A stretch of 6,905 nt of DNA from positions 1 to 6,905 of the forward strand of contig CALIMD010000080.1 of the NCBI GenBank assembly GCA_938028645.1, written 5' to 3'. Origin of the DNA: an uncultured Alphaproteobacteria bacterium (lineage in GTDB: Bacteria; Pseudomonadota; Alphaproteobacteria; Thalassobaculales; Thalassobaculaceae). The stretch's first letter is position 1. Every line of letters starts with the position of its first letter. This document shows, one piece after another, positions 1 through 6,024 of the stretch. The notes below the pieces were generated by a model. The model had not been told where the DNA came from. It saw nothing but the letters and a program-made list of their open reading frames with translations, and did no database searches. Both the position numbers and the translations under genes were made by a program.

Positions 1-1427
1 GGAATTTTTAGTTTTTCTGCCACGCCCATAGCGTGCAATGGCCCAGATCCACCAAAAGCAACCATTGTAGCGTTACGATAATCAAAACCGCGTTCGGCCG
101 CATGGATGCGAAAGGCCCGGGCAATATCTTCGCTTGCGCTATCATGTATTCCCCAGGAAGTTCTTAACGTAGACAAATTTAATGGCAAACCAACATTTTT
201 CTCTATAGCCACCTCAGATGCCCGCTTGTCTAATTTCATTTCTCCCCCCAGGAAGAAATTGGGATCGAGATAACCAAGCATTAAGTTTGCATCAGTAAGT
301 GCGGCGTTCTCACCATTTTTACCGTAACATGCCGGGCCGGGGTTAGCTCCTGCGCTACGAGGCCCTACTTTAAGTAAGCCACGGTCGTCAATACCAGCTA
401 TCGAACCGCCTCCCGAACCAATTTCAATCATATCAAGAACCGGGATCCGCAATGGGAAACCGCTTCCTTTCCTCGCCTCGTTAACTCGGTCTACTTCCAT
501 CTGCTCACTTTTGAGTGGTTTATAATCTCGAACTAGTGCTCCCTTTGCAGTAGTTCCTCCCAGGTCAAATGACAGAATATTAGGAAGTTCCAAAGCTTTG
601 CCTTGAACTGCCGACATCAACATACCCGCAGCCGGCCCCGATTCGAGAAGGCGAACAGGAAACCTTCTAGCGGTTGTAGGAGATAACATGCCACCGCTGG
701 AAGTCATGATGTATAATTGCCCTTCGAAACCTAAATTGTTTAAGTTGCTTTCCAATTTTTGAAGATAATGATCTGTCATTGGTCGGGTGTATGCATTAAT
801 TGCAGTAGTCGTCCAACGCTCGAACTCCCTCATATTAGGATAAACTTCAGACGATGCAGATACATAAAGGTCTGGAAATTCATTTTTGAGAAATTCAACA
901 ACGGAGATTTCATGGGAAGAATTAACGTAACTGTGCAAAAAACAAATCGCCAACGCCTTGATATTGTGAGTTTCCACAAGTTCGTTGGTTGCGCCAAGAA
1001 CCTGTTCCATATCAATCTCTGTTTCGATATCTCCGTTGAAGTGTATCCGTTCAGAAACACCCTTTCGTAAATTACGTGGAACAAGCGGCTCAGGGTACGT
1101 AATGCGCAGATCAAAAAGCTCATAACGCTGCTCCATACCAGTATCTAAAATATCCTCAAAACCGCTCGTAACCAACATTCCTGTTAATACGCCTTTTCGT
1201 TCAATAACAGCGTTGGTGACAAGGGTCGTACCATGGGCGATCACAGATACATCCGCAATCGACACATTATTCTTTTTTAAAATTTCATTAATTCCATCAA
1301 CAACAGCCGCAGATGGATCTAAAGGCGTTGTAAGTTGTTTATGAATTGCAAGCTTCTGTCCTGCTTGATCAAGCAACGCAAAATCCGTAAATGTGCCACC
1401 TATATCAACACCTAAACGCCACGTCAT
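1..1427 (-). CDS. Hydantoinase/oxoprolinase family protein, HyuA-type subunit (3' end outside window)
   Basis: Partial gene: 475 N-terminal residues read without a stop from an ATG at 1427 to the left edge. Family members are usually near 690 residues, so roughly the last third is missing. Visible motifs are an N-terminal ASKHA-type phosphate loop (DIGGTFTD, residues 8-15), AHGTTLVTNA (64-73), ESGPAAG (262-268), a second phosphate loop (DLGGTTAK, 288-295), the glycine-rich IGSGGGS (336-342), NPGPACYG (362-369) and FGGSGPLHA (458-466). These match the Hydant_A_N and Hydantoinase_A domains. Known members are cytosolic ATP-dependent enzymes that open cyclic amides (5-oxoproline, N-methylhydantoin) or carboxylate ketones (acetophenone carboxylase), normally with a HyuB-type partner. 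The partner is not in the window and could lie to the left. The start is supported by GGAG five bases upstream. The gene follows the decarboxylase-like gene by 62 bp on the same strand. The family call is firm; the substrate is unknown. Confidence 0.94.
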   Translation of the reverse strand, partial: MTWRLGVDIGGTFTDFALLDQAGQKLAIHKQLTTPLDPSAAVVDGINEILKKNNVSIADVSVIAHGTTLVTNAVIERKGVLTGMLVTSGFEDILDTGMEQRYELFDLRITYPEPLVPRNLRKGVSERIHFNGDIETEIDMEQVLGATNELVETHNIKALAICFLHSYVNSSHEISVVEFLKNEFPDLYVSASSEVYPNMREFERWTTTAINAYTRPMTDHYLQKLESNLNNLGFEGQLYIMTSSGGMLSPTTARRFPVRLLESGPAAGMLMSAVQGKALELPNILSFDLGGTTAKGALVRDYKPLKSEQMEVDRVNEARKGSGFPLRIPVLDMIEIGSGGGSIAGIDDRGLLKVGPRSAGANPGPACYGKNGENAALTDANLMLGYLDPNFFLGGEMKLDKRASEVAIEKNVGLPLNLSTLRTSWGIHDSASEDIARAFRIHAAERGFDYRNATMVAFGGSGPLHAMGVAEKLKI

Positions 1428-1489
1428 ATTAGCTCCAATTTTTTGATACTTAAAAATCTATAAATTTATCTAAACTTGCTTGCGGTAAC
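1428..1489 (-). other. 62-bp spacer between decarboxylase-like and HyuA-type genes
   Basis: Very AT-rich spacer. It contains a perfect 10-bp palindrome, ATAAATTTAT, at 1460-1469. I see no convincing -35/-10 pair and no GC-rich hairpin with a T run, so the two genes are most simply read as one transcript. The palindrome may be only a product of base composition. Confidence 0.4.
1433..1436 (-). promoter_or_regulatory. Ribosome binding site of the HyuA-type gene
   Basis: Read on the minus strand, GGAG lies five bases before the ATG at 1427. This fixes the start and shows that the gene can be translated independently of the upstream decarboxylase-like gene, 62 bp away. Confidence 0.6.
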
Positions 1490-1885
1490 CTACTCATTAG
1501 GCTCCATTGGCAACAGTCCTTTTTCTAAAAGGAACTTCTCAGCCACTTTTATAGCATCCAATGTTGCTGGTATTCCACAGTAAGGAACTGTGTGCAGAAG
1601 CGTTTCTCTTATTTCTTCCAATGAGCAACCATTATTGATTGCACTCATCAAATGTAACTCGAGCTCGTGAGGCCTATTTAGCGCCGTCAACATTGCTAAG
1701 CAAAGCATACTGCGAAACTTCTTTTCTAACCCCGGACGGCTCCAAATCATTCCAAAAGCCGCGGCTTCGGAAAATTCGCGTAGCGGTCGATTAAAATCGT
1801 TTGTCGTTTCATCGCGATTTTCTAGATATTTATCTCCGAGAGCTTCTGCAAGAATTTTTCTGCCTTCTAACCGTGTTTGTTCCAT
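1490..1885 (-). CDS. Carboxymuconolactone decarboxylase-like (CMD/AhpD superfamily) protein
   Basis: 131 residues, about the usual length of stand-alone PcaC-type proteins. The CMD domain covers about residues 35-120. It has the family pattern IWSRPGLEKKFRS (47-59), a helix running into NRPHELELH (70-78), NNGCSLEEIRE (84-94) and LLHTVPYCGIPA (96-107). PcaC decarboxylates 4-carboxymuconolactone in the protocatechuate branch of the beta-ketoadipate pathway. Many relatives beside unrelated catabolic genes have other or unknown roles, and no other pca gene is seen here. The redox CxxC of AhpD is absent, which argues against a peroxidase-reductase role. It is probably soluble and cytosolic. The ATG at 1885 is preceded by AAGAGGA. 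The gene is first in a minus-strand unit with the HyuA-type gene and is divergent from the EamA transporter. The family is certain; the reaction is not. Confidence 0.92.
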   Translation of the reverse strand: MEQTRLEGRKILAEALGDKYLENRDETTNDFNRPLREFSEAAAFGMIWSRPGLEKKFRSMLCLAMLTALNRPHELELHLMSAINNGCSLEEIRETLLHTVPYCGIPATLDAIKVAEKFLLEKGLLPMEPNE

Positions 1886-2026
1886 TATAATAATCCTCTT
1901 TACATATAAAAAATACTATTGTTGATAGACAAACAGTTTCGGTCGACACTACTGCTACTATTTTTTGCGAAATACCTATCAATATCAGATTTCTGTCTAT
2001 TTTTGAAAATCAATCCTTGGCAAAAC
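1886..2026. promoter_or_regulatory. Divergent intergenic region between CMD-like gene and EamA transporter
   Basis: 141 bp separating two divergent units, so it must carry their promoters if they have their own. It is AT-rich. I could not identify a promoter pair I would defend on either strand. A 7-bp inverted repeat (TTGATAG at 1922-1928, CTATCAA at 1976-1982) is present but widely spaced. The transporter frame stays open upstream to a TTG at 1919, but I treat that part as non-coding because it lacks a ribosome binding site and family-like sequence. Confidence 0.5.
1894..1900 (-). promoter_or_regulatory. Ribosome binding site of the CMD-like gene
   Basis: AAGAGGA on the minus strand, eight bases before the ATG at 1885. 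A good Shine-Dalgarno match that fixes this start. Confidence 0.65.
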
Positions 2027-2992
2027 ATGCATAACGCTATCCCATCCGATTCAAATGATAACCTCAGAGGCATTTATTGTATATTGATCGGAATGGTCAT
2101 TGTTACGATCCAGGATAGCACCGTCAAATGGCTTAGCCCTGATTATTCTCTTCATCAGATTATGTTCATTCGAAGTGCCATAGGCCTTGTAATCGCCATC
2201 ACGATTATCGTGATGGATGGTGGTCTTCAACTGATGAAAACGAGGCATTTGGGACTTCAACTCACTAGGGGGGGATTATTAATTATTGCGAATATGGCAT
2301 TATTTATGGCAGTTGCCGCTATGCCAATAGCAGAAGCTATAGCGATCTTTTTTGTAGCACCACTTTTTATAACGGTTCTCTCTATACCTATTCTCAAAGA
2401 AAAGGTGGGGCCAAGACGATGGCTTGCGGTCATTATTGGACTTTCAGGGGTCATTATCATGATGGAGCCTACGGCAGGTATATTTGATTGGGCATCCTTA
2501 TTACCCTTAATTGCAGCATTAGCCTATGCGCTCATGCAGATGCTCACCCGCAAACTGGGAATTACTGATAAAGCATCCACGATGACATTTTATAATCAAA
2601 GTACTCTTGTTGTCGTTAGCCTTATTATAGGGCTCCTCATCGGTGACGGAAAATTTTCTAATATGGGCCATGCTAGCTTGGATTTTCTTTTTAGAGCTTG
2701 GATAATTCCAGCTCAAAGTGATCTATGGATTTTTCTAGTTCTGGGACTAACTAGTGGTTTTGGAAGTTATCTACTAAGCCAAGCCTATCGTTTAGGAGAG
2801 GCAAACCTTATTGCTCCATTTGAGTATGTCTCCTTGCCGATGTCCGTCGTTCTTGGATATCTGCTTTGGCAAGATTTTCCCAGCTACAATGGGTTCGCTG
2901 GAATGACCTTGATTTTGGGAGCAGGTCTCTATGTGTTGTATAGAGAAAAAATTACTATAGAGAAGCATCTTGAACAAAATCAAAACGGCTAG
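2027..2992 (+). CDS. EamA/DMT-superfamily transporter (first of two)
   Basis: Predicted inner-membrane protein of 321 residues, typical of the ten-helix EamA (RhaT-like) drug/metabolite transporters, with two repeated five-helix halves. Hydrophobic segments lie at about residues 14-32, 44-62, 82-97, 100-122, 131-147, 155-173, 192-207, 233-250, 258-281 and 288-305. Family-like sequence includes the opening NLRGIYCILIG, DSTVKWLS after helix 1, IMFIRS at the start of helix 2, and the helix 3-5 stretch ending in ILKEKVGPRRW. Members export or import small metabolites; the substrate is not predictable. The frame is open back to a TTG at 1919, which would add 36 residues. I prefer the ATG at 2027 because homologues begin a few residues before NLRG. 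Neither start has a clear Shine-Dalgarno, so the start is the weak point. The gene is convergent with the RidA gene, 33 bp away, and contains a perfect 21-bp palindrome at 2206-2226. Confidence 0.88.
   Translation: MHNAIPSDSNDNLRGIYCILIGMVIVTIQDSTVKWLSPDYSLHQIMFIRSAIGLVIAITIIVMDGGLQLMKTRHLGLQLTRGGLLIIANMALFMAVAAMPIAEAIAIFFVAPLFITVLSIPILKEKVGPRRWLAVIIGLSGVIIMMEPTAGIFDWASLLPLIAALAYALMQMLTRKLGITDKASTMTFYNQSTLVVVSLIIGLLIGDGKFSNMGHASLDFLFRAWIIPAQSDLWIFLVLGLTSGFGSYLLSQAYRLGEANLIAPFEYVSLPMSVVLGYLLWQDFPSYNGFAGMTLILGAGLYVLYREKITIEKHLEQNQNG
2206..2226. repeat. Perfect inverted repeat, 10-bp arms, inside the EamA gene
   Basis: CCATCACGAT at 2206-2215 and its exact reverse complement ATCGTGATGG at 2217-2226, separated by one base. 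In RNA it could fold as a 9-bp stem with a 3-base loop. No T run follows, so it is not an intrinsic terminator. It lies in codons for the end of the second membrane helix, so it may be coincidence. It also has the shape of a dimeric-regulator operator. Confidence 0.5.
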
Positions 2993-3025
2993 CTGTAGAA
3001 AACGGACATTTATATATGCTTTGAG

Positions 3026-3487
3026 TTAATCTACGAGCTTTACCGTCATTTCGACTTCTACGGCTATGTTAAAAGGTAACGAACTCATCCCAACAGCAGA
3101 TCTTGCTCCTCTTCCGGCCTCGCCAAAAATTTCGATCATTAAATTAGAAAAACCATCTATTACTTTTGGATGCTCAGAGAACCCAGGAGCTGAATTCACC
3201 ATTCCAAAAGTACGGATAATTCGTTGGACCTTGTCCAATGATCCCAATTCTTCTTTCAAAGCAGATAAGGTATATAAGCCTACATTGCGCGCAGCCGCGA
3301 TAGCATCTTCAAGACTGCAAATTGATGGGACTTGGCCGGTAATCGGTGAGCCATCAGAATTTCTTGGGCCCTGACCTGATAAATGGGCCATCCCATCCAG
3401 GACGACAACTTTGGAATAGGAGCCCGCAGGTGGGGATGATTTAGGTAAAATTATGTTTAAATCTTTCAGTCTCTTCTCAGCGCTCAT
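3026..3487 (-). CDS. RidA family protein (YjgF/YER057c/UK114), probable enamine/imine deaminase
   Basis: 153 residues, slightly longer than E. coli RidA (128), matching the longer YjgF-like subfamily that begins with a region like LPKSSPPAGSYSKVV (14-28). Further motifs are HLSGQGPRNSDG (35-46), GSLDKVQRIIRTFGMVNS (82-99) and ARSAVGMSSLP (128-138). Arg129 aligns with the substrate-carboxylate-binding Arg105 of RidA, and Glu144 with Glu120, so deaminase activity on a 2-aminoacrylate-type enamine or imine is plausible. The family is cytosolic and trimeric. RutC of the pyrimidine rut pathway belongs to the same superfamily. Gly127 sits where relatives of this subfamily, as I recall them, often carry His. 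The ATG at 3487 has AAAGGA eight bases upstream. It is the last gene of the aldo-keto reductase - DUF2000 - RidA unit, 24 bp after DUF2000. No terminator hairpin is visible in the 33-bp convergent gap beyond its stop. Confidence 0.93.
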   Translation of the reverse strand: MSAEKRLKDLNIILPKSSPPAGSYSKVVVLDGMAHLSGQGPRNSDGSPITGQVPSICSLEDAIAAARNVGLYTLSALKEELGSLDKVQRIIRTFGMVNSAPGFSEHPKVIDGFSNLMIEIFGEAGRGARSAVGMSSLPFNIAVEVEMTVKLVD

Positions 3488-3495
3488 ATCCCGTG

Positions 3496-3501
3496 TCCTT
3501 T
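3496..3501 (-). promoter_or_regulatory. Ribosome binding site of the RidA gene
   Basis: AAAGGA on the minus strand, eight bases before the ATG at 3487, within the 24-bp gap after DUF2000. It supports this start over internal ones. Confidence 0.6.
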
Positions 3502-3511
3502 GTTAATATGG

Positions 3512-3922
3512 CTAAGGGTGCATCTTCGCCCCTTTGGTTATCTTATCAACTAATTTTCTCTCTTCTCTTAAAGCGAGACCAACAATAGGTAAATCATCCG
3601 GTTTCCTTACTGCAACAGTCGCTCTGTTTGCCTCATCGTGGCCAGTAGAAAACATATCGTCAATATATAAACAAAATCTTATTTCTCTTTCCAATCCACG
3701 ACGATGAATAGTTTGTAACTTCTGCTCGCCACATGACAATACAATCACAGGCTGGATCAGTAGAGGCGAGTATAAATTACCTGCCGCATCCCTGTACTCC
3801 TCGCCTAATAAAGAAGGATTCGCACCCAGGATTCCAGAAGTAAGAAAACTCGTTACATTCAACTTTTGCCAGGTAGCTAAATTTTCTCTCAGTATTATTG
3901 CTATTTTTGTATCAAACTCCAT
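3512..3922 (-). CDS. DUF2000 family protein, function unknown
   Basis: 136 residues. The sequence follows the pattern I recall for the DUF2000 family: FDTKIAIILRENLATWQKLN (3-22), LTSGILGANPSLLGEEYRDA (27-46), a hydrophobic strand IQPVIVLSC (56-64), ERIR-like ERE-IRFCLY (78-86), and a highly characteristic FSTGHDEANR (91-100) followed by GLALREERKLVDKITKG (115-131) and a terminal HP. To my knowledge the family has a fold related to peptidyl-tRNA hydrolase 2 and no established biochemical role. There is no signal peptide or membrane segment, so it is probably cytosolic. It starts 5 bp after the stop of the aldo-keto reductase with only a weak GGGA in front, which suggests translational coupling. 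Position between an oxidoreductase and a RidA-family protein hints at a metabolic role, but no reaction can be assigned. The family call is from memory of its consensus. Confidence 0.85.
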   Translation of the reverse strand: MEFDTKIAIILRENLATWQKLNVTSFLTSGILGANPSLLGEEYRDAAGNLYSPLLIQPVIVLSCGEQKLQTIHRRGLEREIRFCLYIDDMFSTGHDEANRATVAVRKPDDLPIVGLALREERKLVDKITKGAKMHP

Positions 3923-3927
3923 TCTCG

Positions 3928-4794
3928 TTAAATCCCAAAGATAGAAGAAAGACCAGTTCTCTGACTATGCGCCTCCATGACATTCGGATCTGGCAACTCA
4001 ATTCTCTCGCTAGCTGCCCTTAGCAAGGAAGGAAGAAGTCCGACATCACCAACGGAATTAAGGAATATGCCTGGACGTGCCAGAACAAAATTGACTGCAG
4101 TCTTGATATCCTCATCTGCCTCTAACGGTTCGTACCATGTTGCTCTTCGCTTAGATATACCGGCCGCCCACGGTCCACGCGCAAGACTTTTGATAGTCTG
4201 CACAGCGATTTCCCGCTCGTTACATAATTTCAATGTCTCTTCAAAATCCTTTCCGTACGTCACATGATGTGAGGTCACCCAGTTGTATGGCATCAAAATC
4301 GAATCAAAATCGAAATGTGCAATTGAACGCCGGTGCATGGCTGCCACATTCCATCCATGCCCGGTCACCCCTATAAATCGAACCTGGCCTGCCTCCCGGG
4401 CCTCAATCAAAGCTCGTAAGGCTCCATCATCACTCATCGCTAAATCCCACTCATCAGGATGGATTAAGGCGTGGAGTTGAAGCAAGTCAATAGTATTAAC
4501 CCGCAACCTGTCTAAGGATTGCTGGATACTATCCTTCGCTGACTGATAATCTCTAGCTCGCGTTTTTGTGGCCAGAAAAAAACTATCCCGGTACTTGTCC
4601 ATCCATGGCCCCATACGAATTTCAGCATCACCATAAGCTGGAGCGGTGTCGAGATGATTTACATCATATTCTAAAAGTAAGTCGAGTGTTTTGTCCGCTG
4701 TATACTGGTCAACTCGACCAAGGGCTGCAGCTCCGAAAATAACAGCTGAACTCATGTGCCCTGTTCGTCCAAAGGGTCTTTTTTCTATGGCCAC
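3928..4794 (-). CDS. Aldo/keto reductase family oxidoreductase
   Basis: 288 residues, a single AKR TIM barrel of normal length, predicted cytosolic and NAD(P)H-dependent. It reduces an aldehyde or ketone, or runs in the reverse direction. The catalytic tetrad is visible: Asp49 in HLDTAPAYG, Tyr54 in the same motif, Lys77 in FLATKTR, and His108 in LLQLHAL. RFIGVTGHG (139-147) and the C-terminal NSVGDVGLLPSLLRAA stretch, the usual nucleotide-phosphate-binding area, complete the pattern. The start is a GTG at 4794 with GAGGTG five bases upstream; the ATG at 4807 is out of frame. It is the first gene of a minus-strand operon with DUF2000 (5-bp gap) and RidA, and diverges from the LLM monooxygenase across 115 bp. 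The substrate is unknown. A role downstream of ring opening or oxidation by the neighbouring monooxygenase is an inference from position only. Confidence 0.94.
   Translation of the reverse strand: MAIEKRPFGRTGHMSSAVIFGAAALGRVDQYTADKTLDLLLEYDVNHLDTAPAYGDAEIRMGPWMDKYRDSFFLATKTRARDYQSAKDSIQQSLDRLRVNTIDLLQLHALIHPDEWDLAMSDDGALRALIEAREAGQVRFIGVTGHGWNVAAMHRRSIAHFDFDSILMPYNWVTSHHVTYGKDFEETLKLCNEREIAVQTIKSLARGPWAAGISKRRATWYEPLEADEDIKTAVNFVLARPGIFLNSVGDVGLLPSLLRAASERIELPDPNVMEAHSQRTGLSSIFGI
4292..4313. repeat. 11-bp perfect tandem duplication inside the aldo-keto reductase gene
   Basis: ATCAAAATCGA occurs twice head to tail (4292-4302 and 4303-4313). On the coding strand it encodes the HFDFDSIL region. 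Eleven is not a multiple of three, yet the frame is intact and the encoded stretch looks normal for the family. It is therefore probably coincidental, although gain or loss of one unit would break the gene. Confidence 0.5.
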
Positions 4795-4909
4795 TATAAC
4801 ACCTCATAGCTTAGAAATTCTTTGCGTTCTGGGAATTGAAATTTATTCTGTAAAATAATTACCAATATTTTCATTGGAATAAAAGTATTTAAGCGAATAG
4901 TTTATCCTA
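4795..4909. promoter_or_regulatory. Divergent intergenic region between aldo-keto reductase operon and LLM monooxygenase
   Basis: 115 bp, AT-rich, presumably carrying both divergent promoters. A short dyad, CCAAT (4862-4866) and ATTGG (4873-4877) with a 6-base spacer, and a second weak one, AATTC (4816-4820) and GAATT (4833-4837), could be regulator half-sites. A TTGAAA at 4836-4841 resembles a -35 box but has no good -10 partner. The LLM start has no recognisable Shine-Dalgarno. No transcription start can be defended. Confidence 0.45.
4800..4805 (-). promoter_or_regulatory. Ribosome binding site deciding the GTG start of the aldo-keto reductase
   Basis: GAGGTG on the minus strand, five bases before the GTG at 4794. 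No in-frame ATG lies near by, so this site supports the GTG start. Confidence 0.6.
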
Positions 4910-6022
4910 ATGAAAAATCAACTTTTCAATGACAACACTATGAAGCTCGGCGTTATGGCTTTTAACTGCTCTCATGGTTCTACGGTAACTATGGCGGATG
5001 GTGTTTGGCCAATGACTTGGTCCGATAATGCCACCTTAGCTAGGATGGTTGATAACTCCGGAATGGAAGTACTTCTGCCGGTAGGAAGATGGAAAGGATA
5101 CGGAGGCGACACCAATTTTAATAACCGCACTTTTGAAAGTTTTACCTGGGCATCCGGCATTAGTGCCATCACAGAACACTGTACTGTTTTTGCGACGGTT
5201 CACGCGCCACTTATTCATCCAGTAGCTGCAGCAAAAATGGCAGCAACAATAGATCATATTTCAAATGGAAGATTTGCAATAAATTTAGTTGCGGGGTGGT
5301 TCAAAAATGAATTTCAAATGTTCAACAGTCTTTGGCGTGAACATGATCAACGTTACGAGTACGCATCAGAGTGGATTGAGTTAGTAAAGCGCCTTTGGAT
5401 AGAAACTAAAGAGTTTGATTTTCAAGGCCATTTTTTTGAGGGCAAAGCCTTATGGAGCGAACCAAAACCGCTCCAACAACCAAGACTACCCATAATGAAT
5501 GCAGGGTCATCCACTCAAGGGCAAATTTTTTCTGCGAAACACGCTGACATGAATTTTGTCATGCTACGTCAAAAAGATGACACCAGCGATATAAAGCAGA
5601 TCAATAATTTAAAAGTGTTGGCGAGTGACTTGGGTAGAAGTTCCCAGTGCTGGATCCATGCTTATGTAGTATGCCGAGATACCGAGAAAGAGGCGAAAGA
5701 TTATCTCCACCATTATGTTGTTGAAAAAGGTGACGATGTAGCAGTGAAAAATATGTTGGACATTTTTGGTTTACAATCCAAAACACTTGAGCCAGCAGTT
5801 TTAGATGATTTCAAATACCATTTCAAAGCAGGACACGGTGGCTATCCTCTAGTTGGAACCCCAGAGCAGATTGTCTCCGATATAGAAAAATTATCCCAAA
5901 TGGGAGTTGATGGAATATTATTGTCCTGGGTCGACTACCTACAGGAAGCACAACAATGGATCGACGAAGTTATGCCCCTGTTAGTGCAGGCGGGACTGCG
6001 TCAACCATTTATCCCCTCTTAG
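4910..6022 (+). CDS. LLM class flavin-dependent monooxygenase, RutA/DszA-like group
   Basis: 370 residues, one bacterial-luciferase-like TIM barrel of usual length, predicted cytosolic. It would use FMNH2 supplied by a separate flavin reductase, and O2. Visible motifs are MKLGVMAFNCSHG (11-23), LLPVGRWKGYGGDT (55-68), the flavin-pocket stretch TVHAPLIHPVAAAKM (96-110), ATIDHISNGRFAINLVAGW (112-130, with Asn125), REHDQRYEYASEW (143-155), MNAGSSTQG (196-204, probable phosphate contact) and LVGTPEQIV near the C terminus. The DHISNGRFxxNLVxGW core is shared with RutA (pyrimidine ring opening), DszA and nitrilotriacetate-monooxygenase-type enzymes. The start at 4910 is chosen over the ATG at 4940 because close relatives, as I recall them, keep an FNDNxxKLG-like lead; no Shine-Dalgarno is visible for either. 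No flavin reductase lies in the window. It is followed 2 bp later by a transporter gene. The substrate is unknown. It is not a light-emitting luciferase. Confidence 0.93.
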   Translation: MKNQLFNDNTMKLGVMAFNCSHGSTVTMADGVWPMTWSDNATLARMVDNSGMEVLLPVGRWKGYGGDTNFNNRTFESFTWASGISAITEHCTVFATVHAPLIHPVAAAKMAATIDHISNGRFAINLVAGWFKNEFQMFNSLWREHDQRYEYASEWIELVKRLWIETKEFDFQGHFFEGKALWSEPKPLQQPRLPIMNAGSSTQGQIFSAKHADMNFVMLRQKDDTSDIKQINNLKVLASDLGRSSQCWIHAYVVCRDTEKEAKDYLHHYVVEKGDDVAVKNMLDIFGLQSKTLEPAVLDDFKYHFKAGHGGYPLVGTPEQIVSDIEKLSQMGVDGILLSWVDYLQEAQQWIDEVMPLLVQAGLRQPFIPS

Positions 6023-6024
6023 AT

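Noticed and set aside
830..1123. Open frames overlapping the HyuA-type gene (759-1070 on +, 830-1123 on -)
   Set aside because: They overlap an intact, motif-rich HyuA reading frame, have no family-like sequence and are low-complexity shadow translations.
1793..1821. Inverted repeat AAAATCG / CGATTTT inside the CMD-like gene
   Set aside because: 7-bp AT-rich arms with a 15-bp gap in coding sequence; no further support.
1904..1932. Minus-strand promoter TTGTCT - 17 bp - TTATAT for the CMD-like gene
   Set aside because: Spacing is ideal, but the expected transcription start would fall inside the Shine-Dalgarno at 1894-1900, so it would not give a normal leader.
1922..1982. Inverted repeat TTGATAG / CTATCAA
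   Set aside because: Only 7-bp arms separated by 47 bp in AT-rich DNA; expected by chance.
2993..3025. Shared terminator between the convergent transporter and RidA genes
   Set aside because: The 33-bp gap has no stable hairpin followed by a T run; AGCTGTAG and CTACGAGCT nearby pair only imperfectly.
3066..3374. Plus-strand open frame of about 100 codons opposite the RidA gene
   Set aside because: It is the antisense of a well-supported RidA gene and has no recognisable domain.
4330..4364. Imperfect hairpin in the aldo-keto reductase gene (CCGG-T-GCATGG with CCATGC-CCGG)
   Set aside because: It has a bulge and a 14-base loop, is internal to a coding region and has no T run; likely coincidental.
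3977..4480. Plus-strand open frames opposite the aldo-keto reductase
   Set aside because: Antisense shadows of a gene with a complete catalytic tetrad.
4910..6022. Light-emitting luciferase or RutA proper
   Set aside because: There is no second luciferase subunit or lux gene, and the N-terminal motifs differ from RutA; only the shared LLM core supports the broader call.
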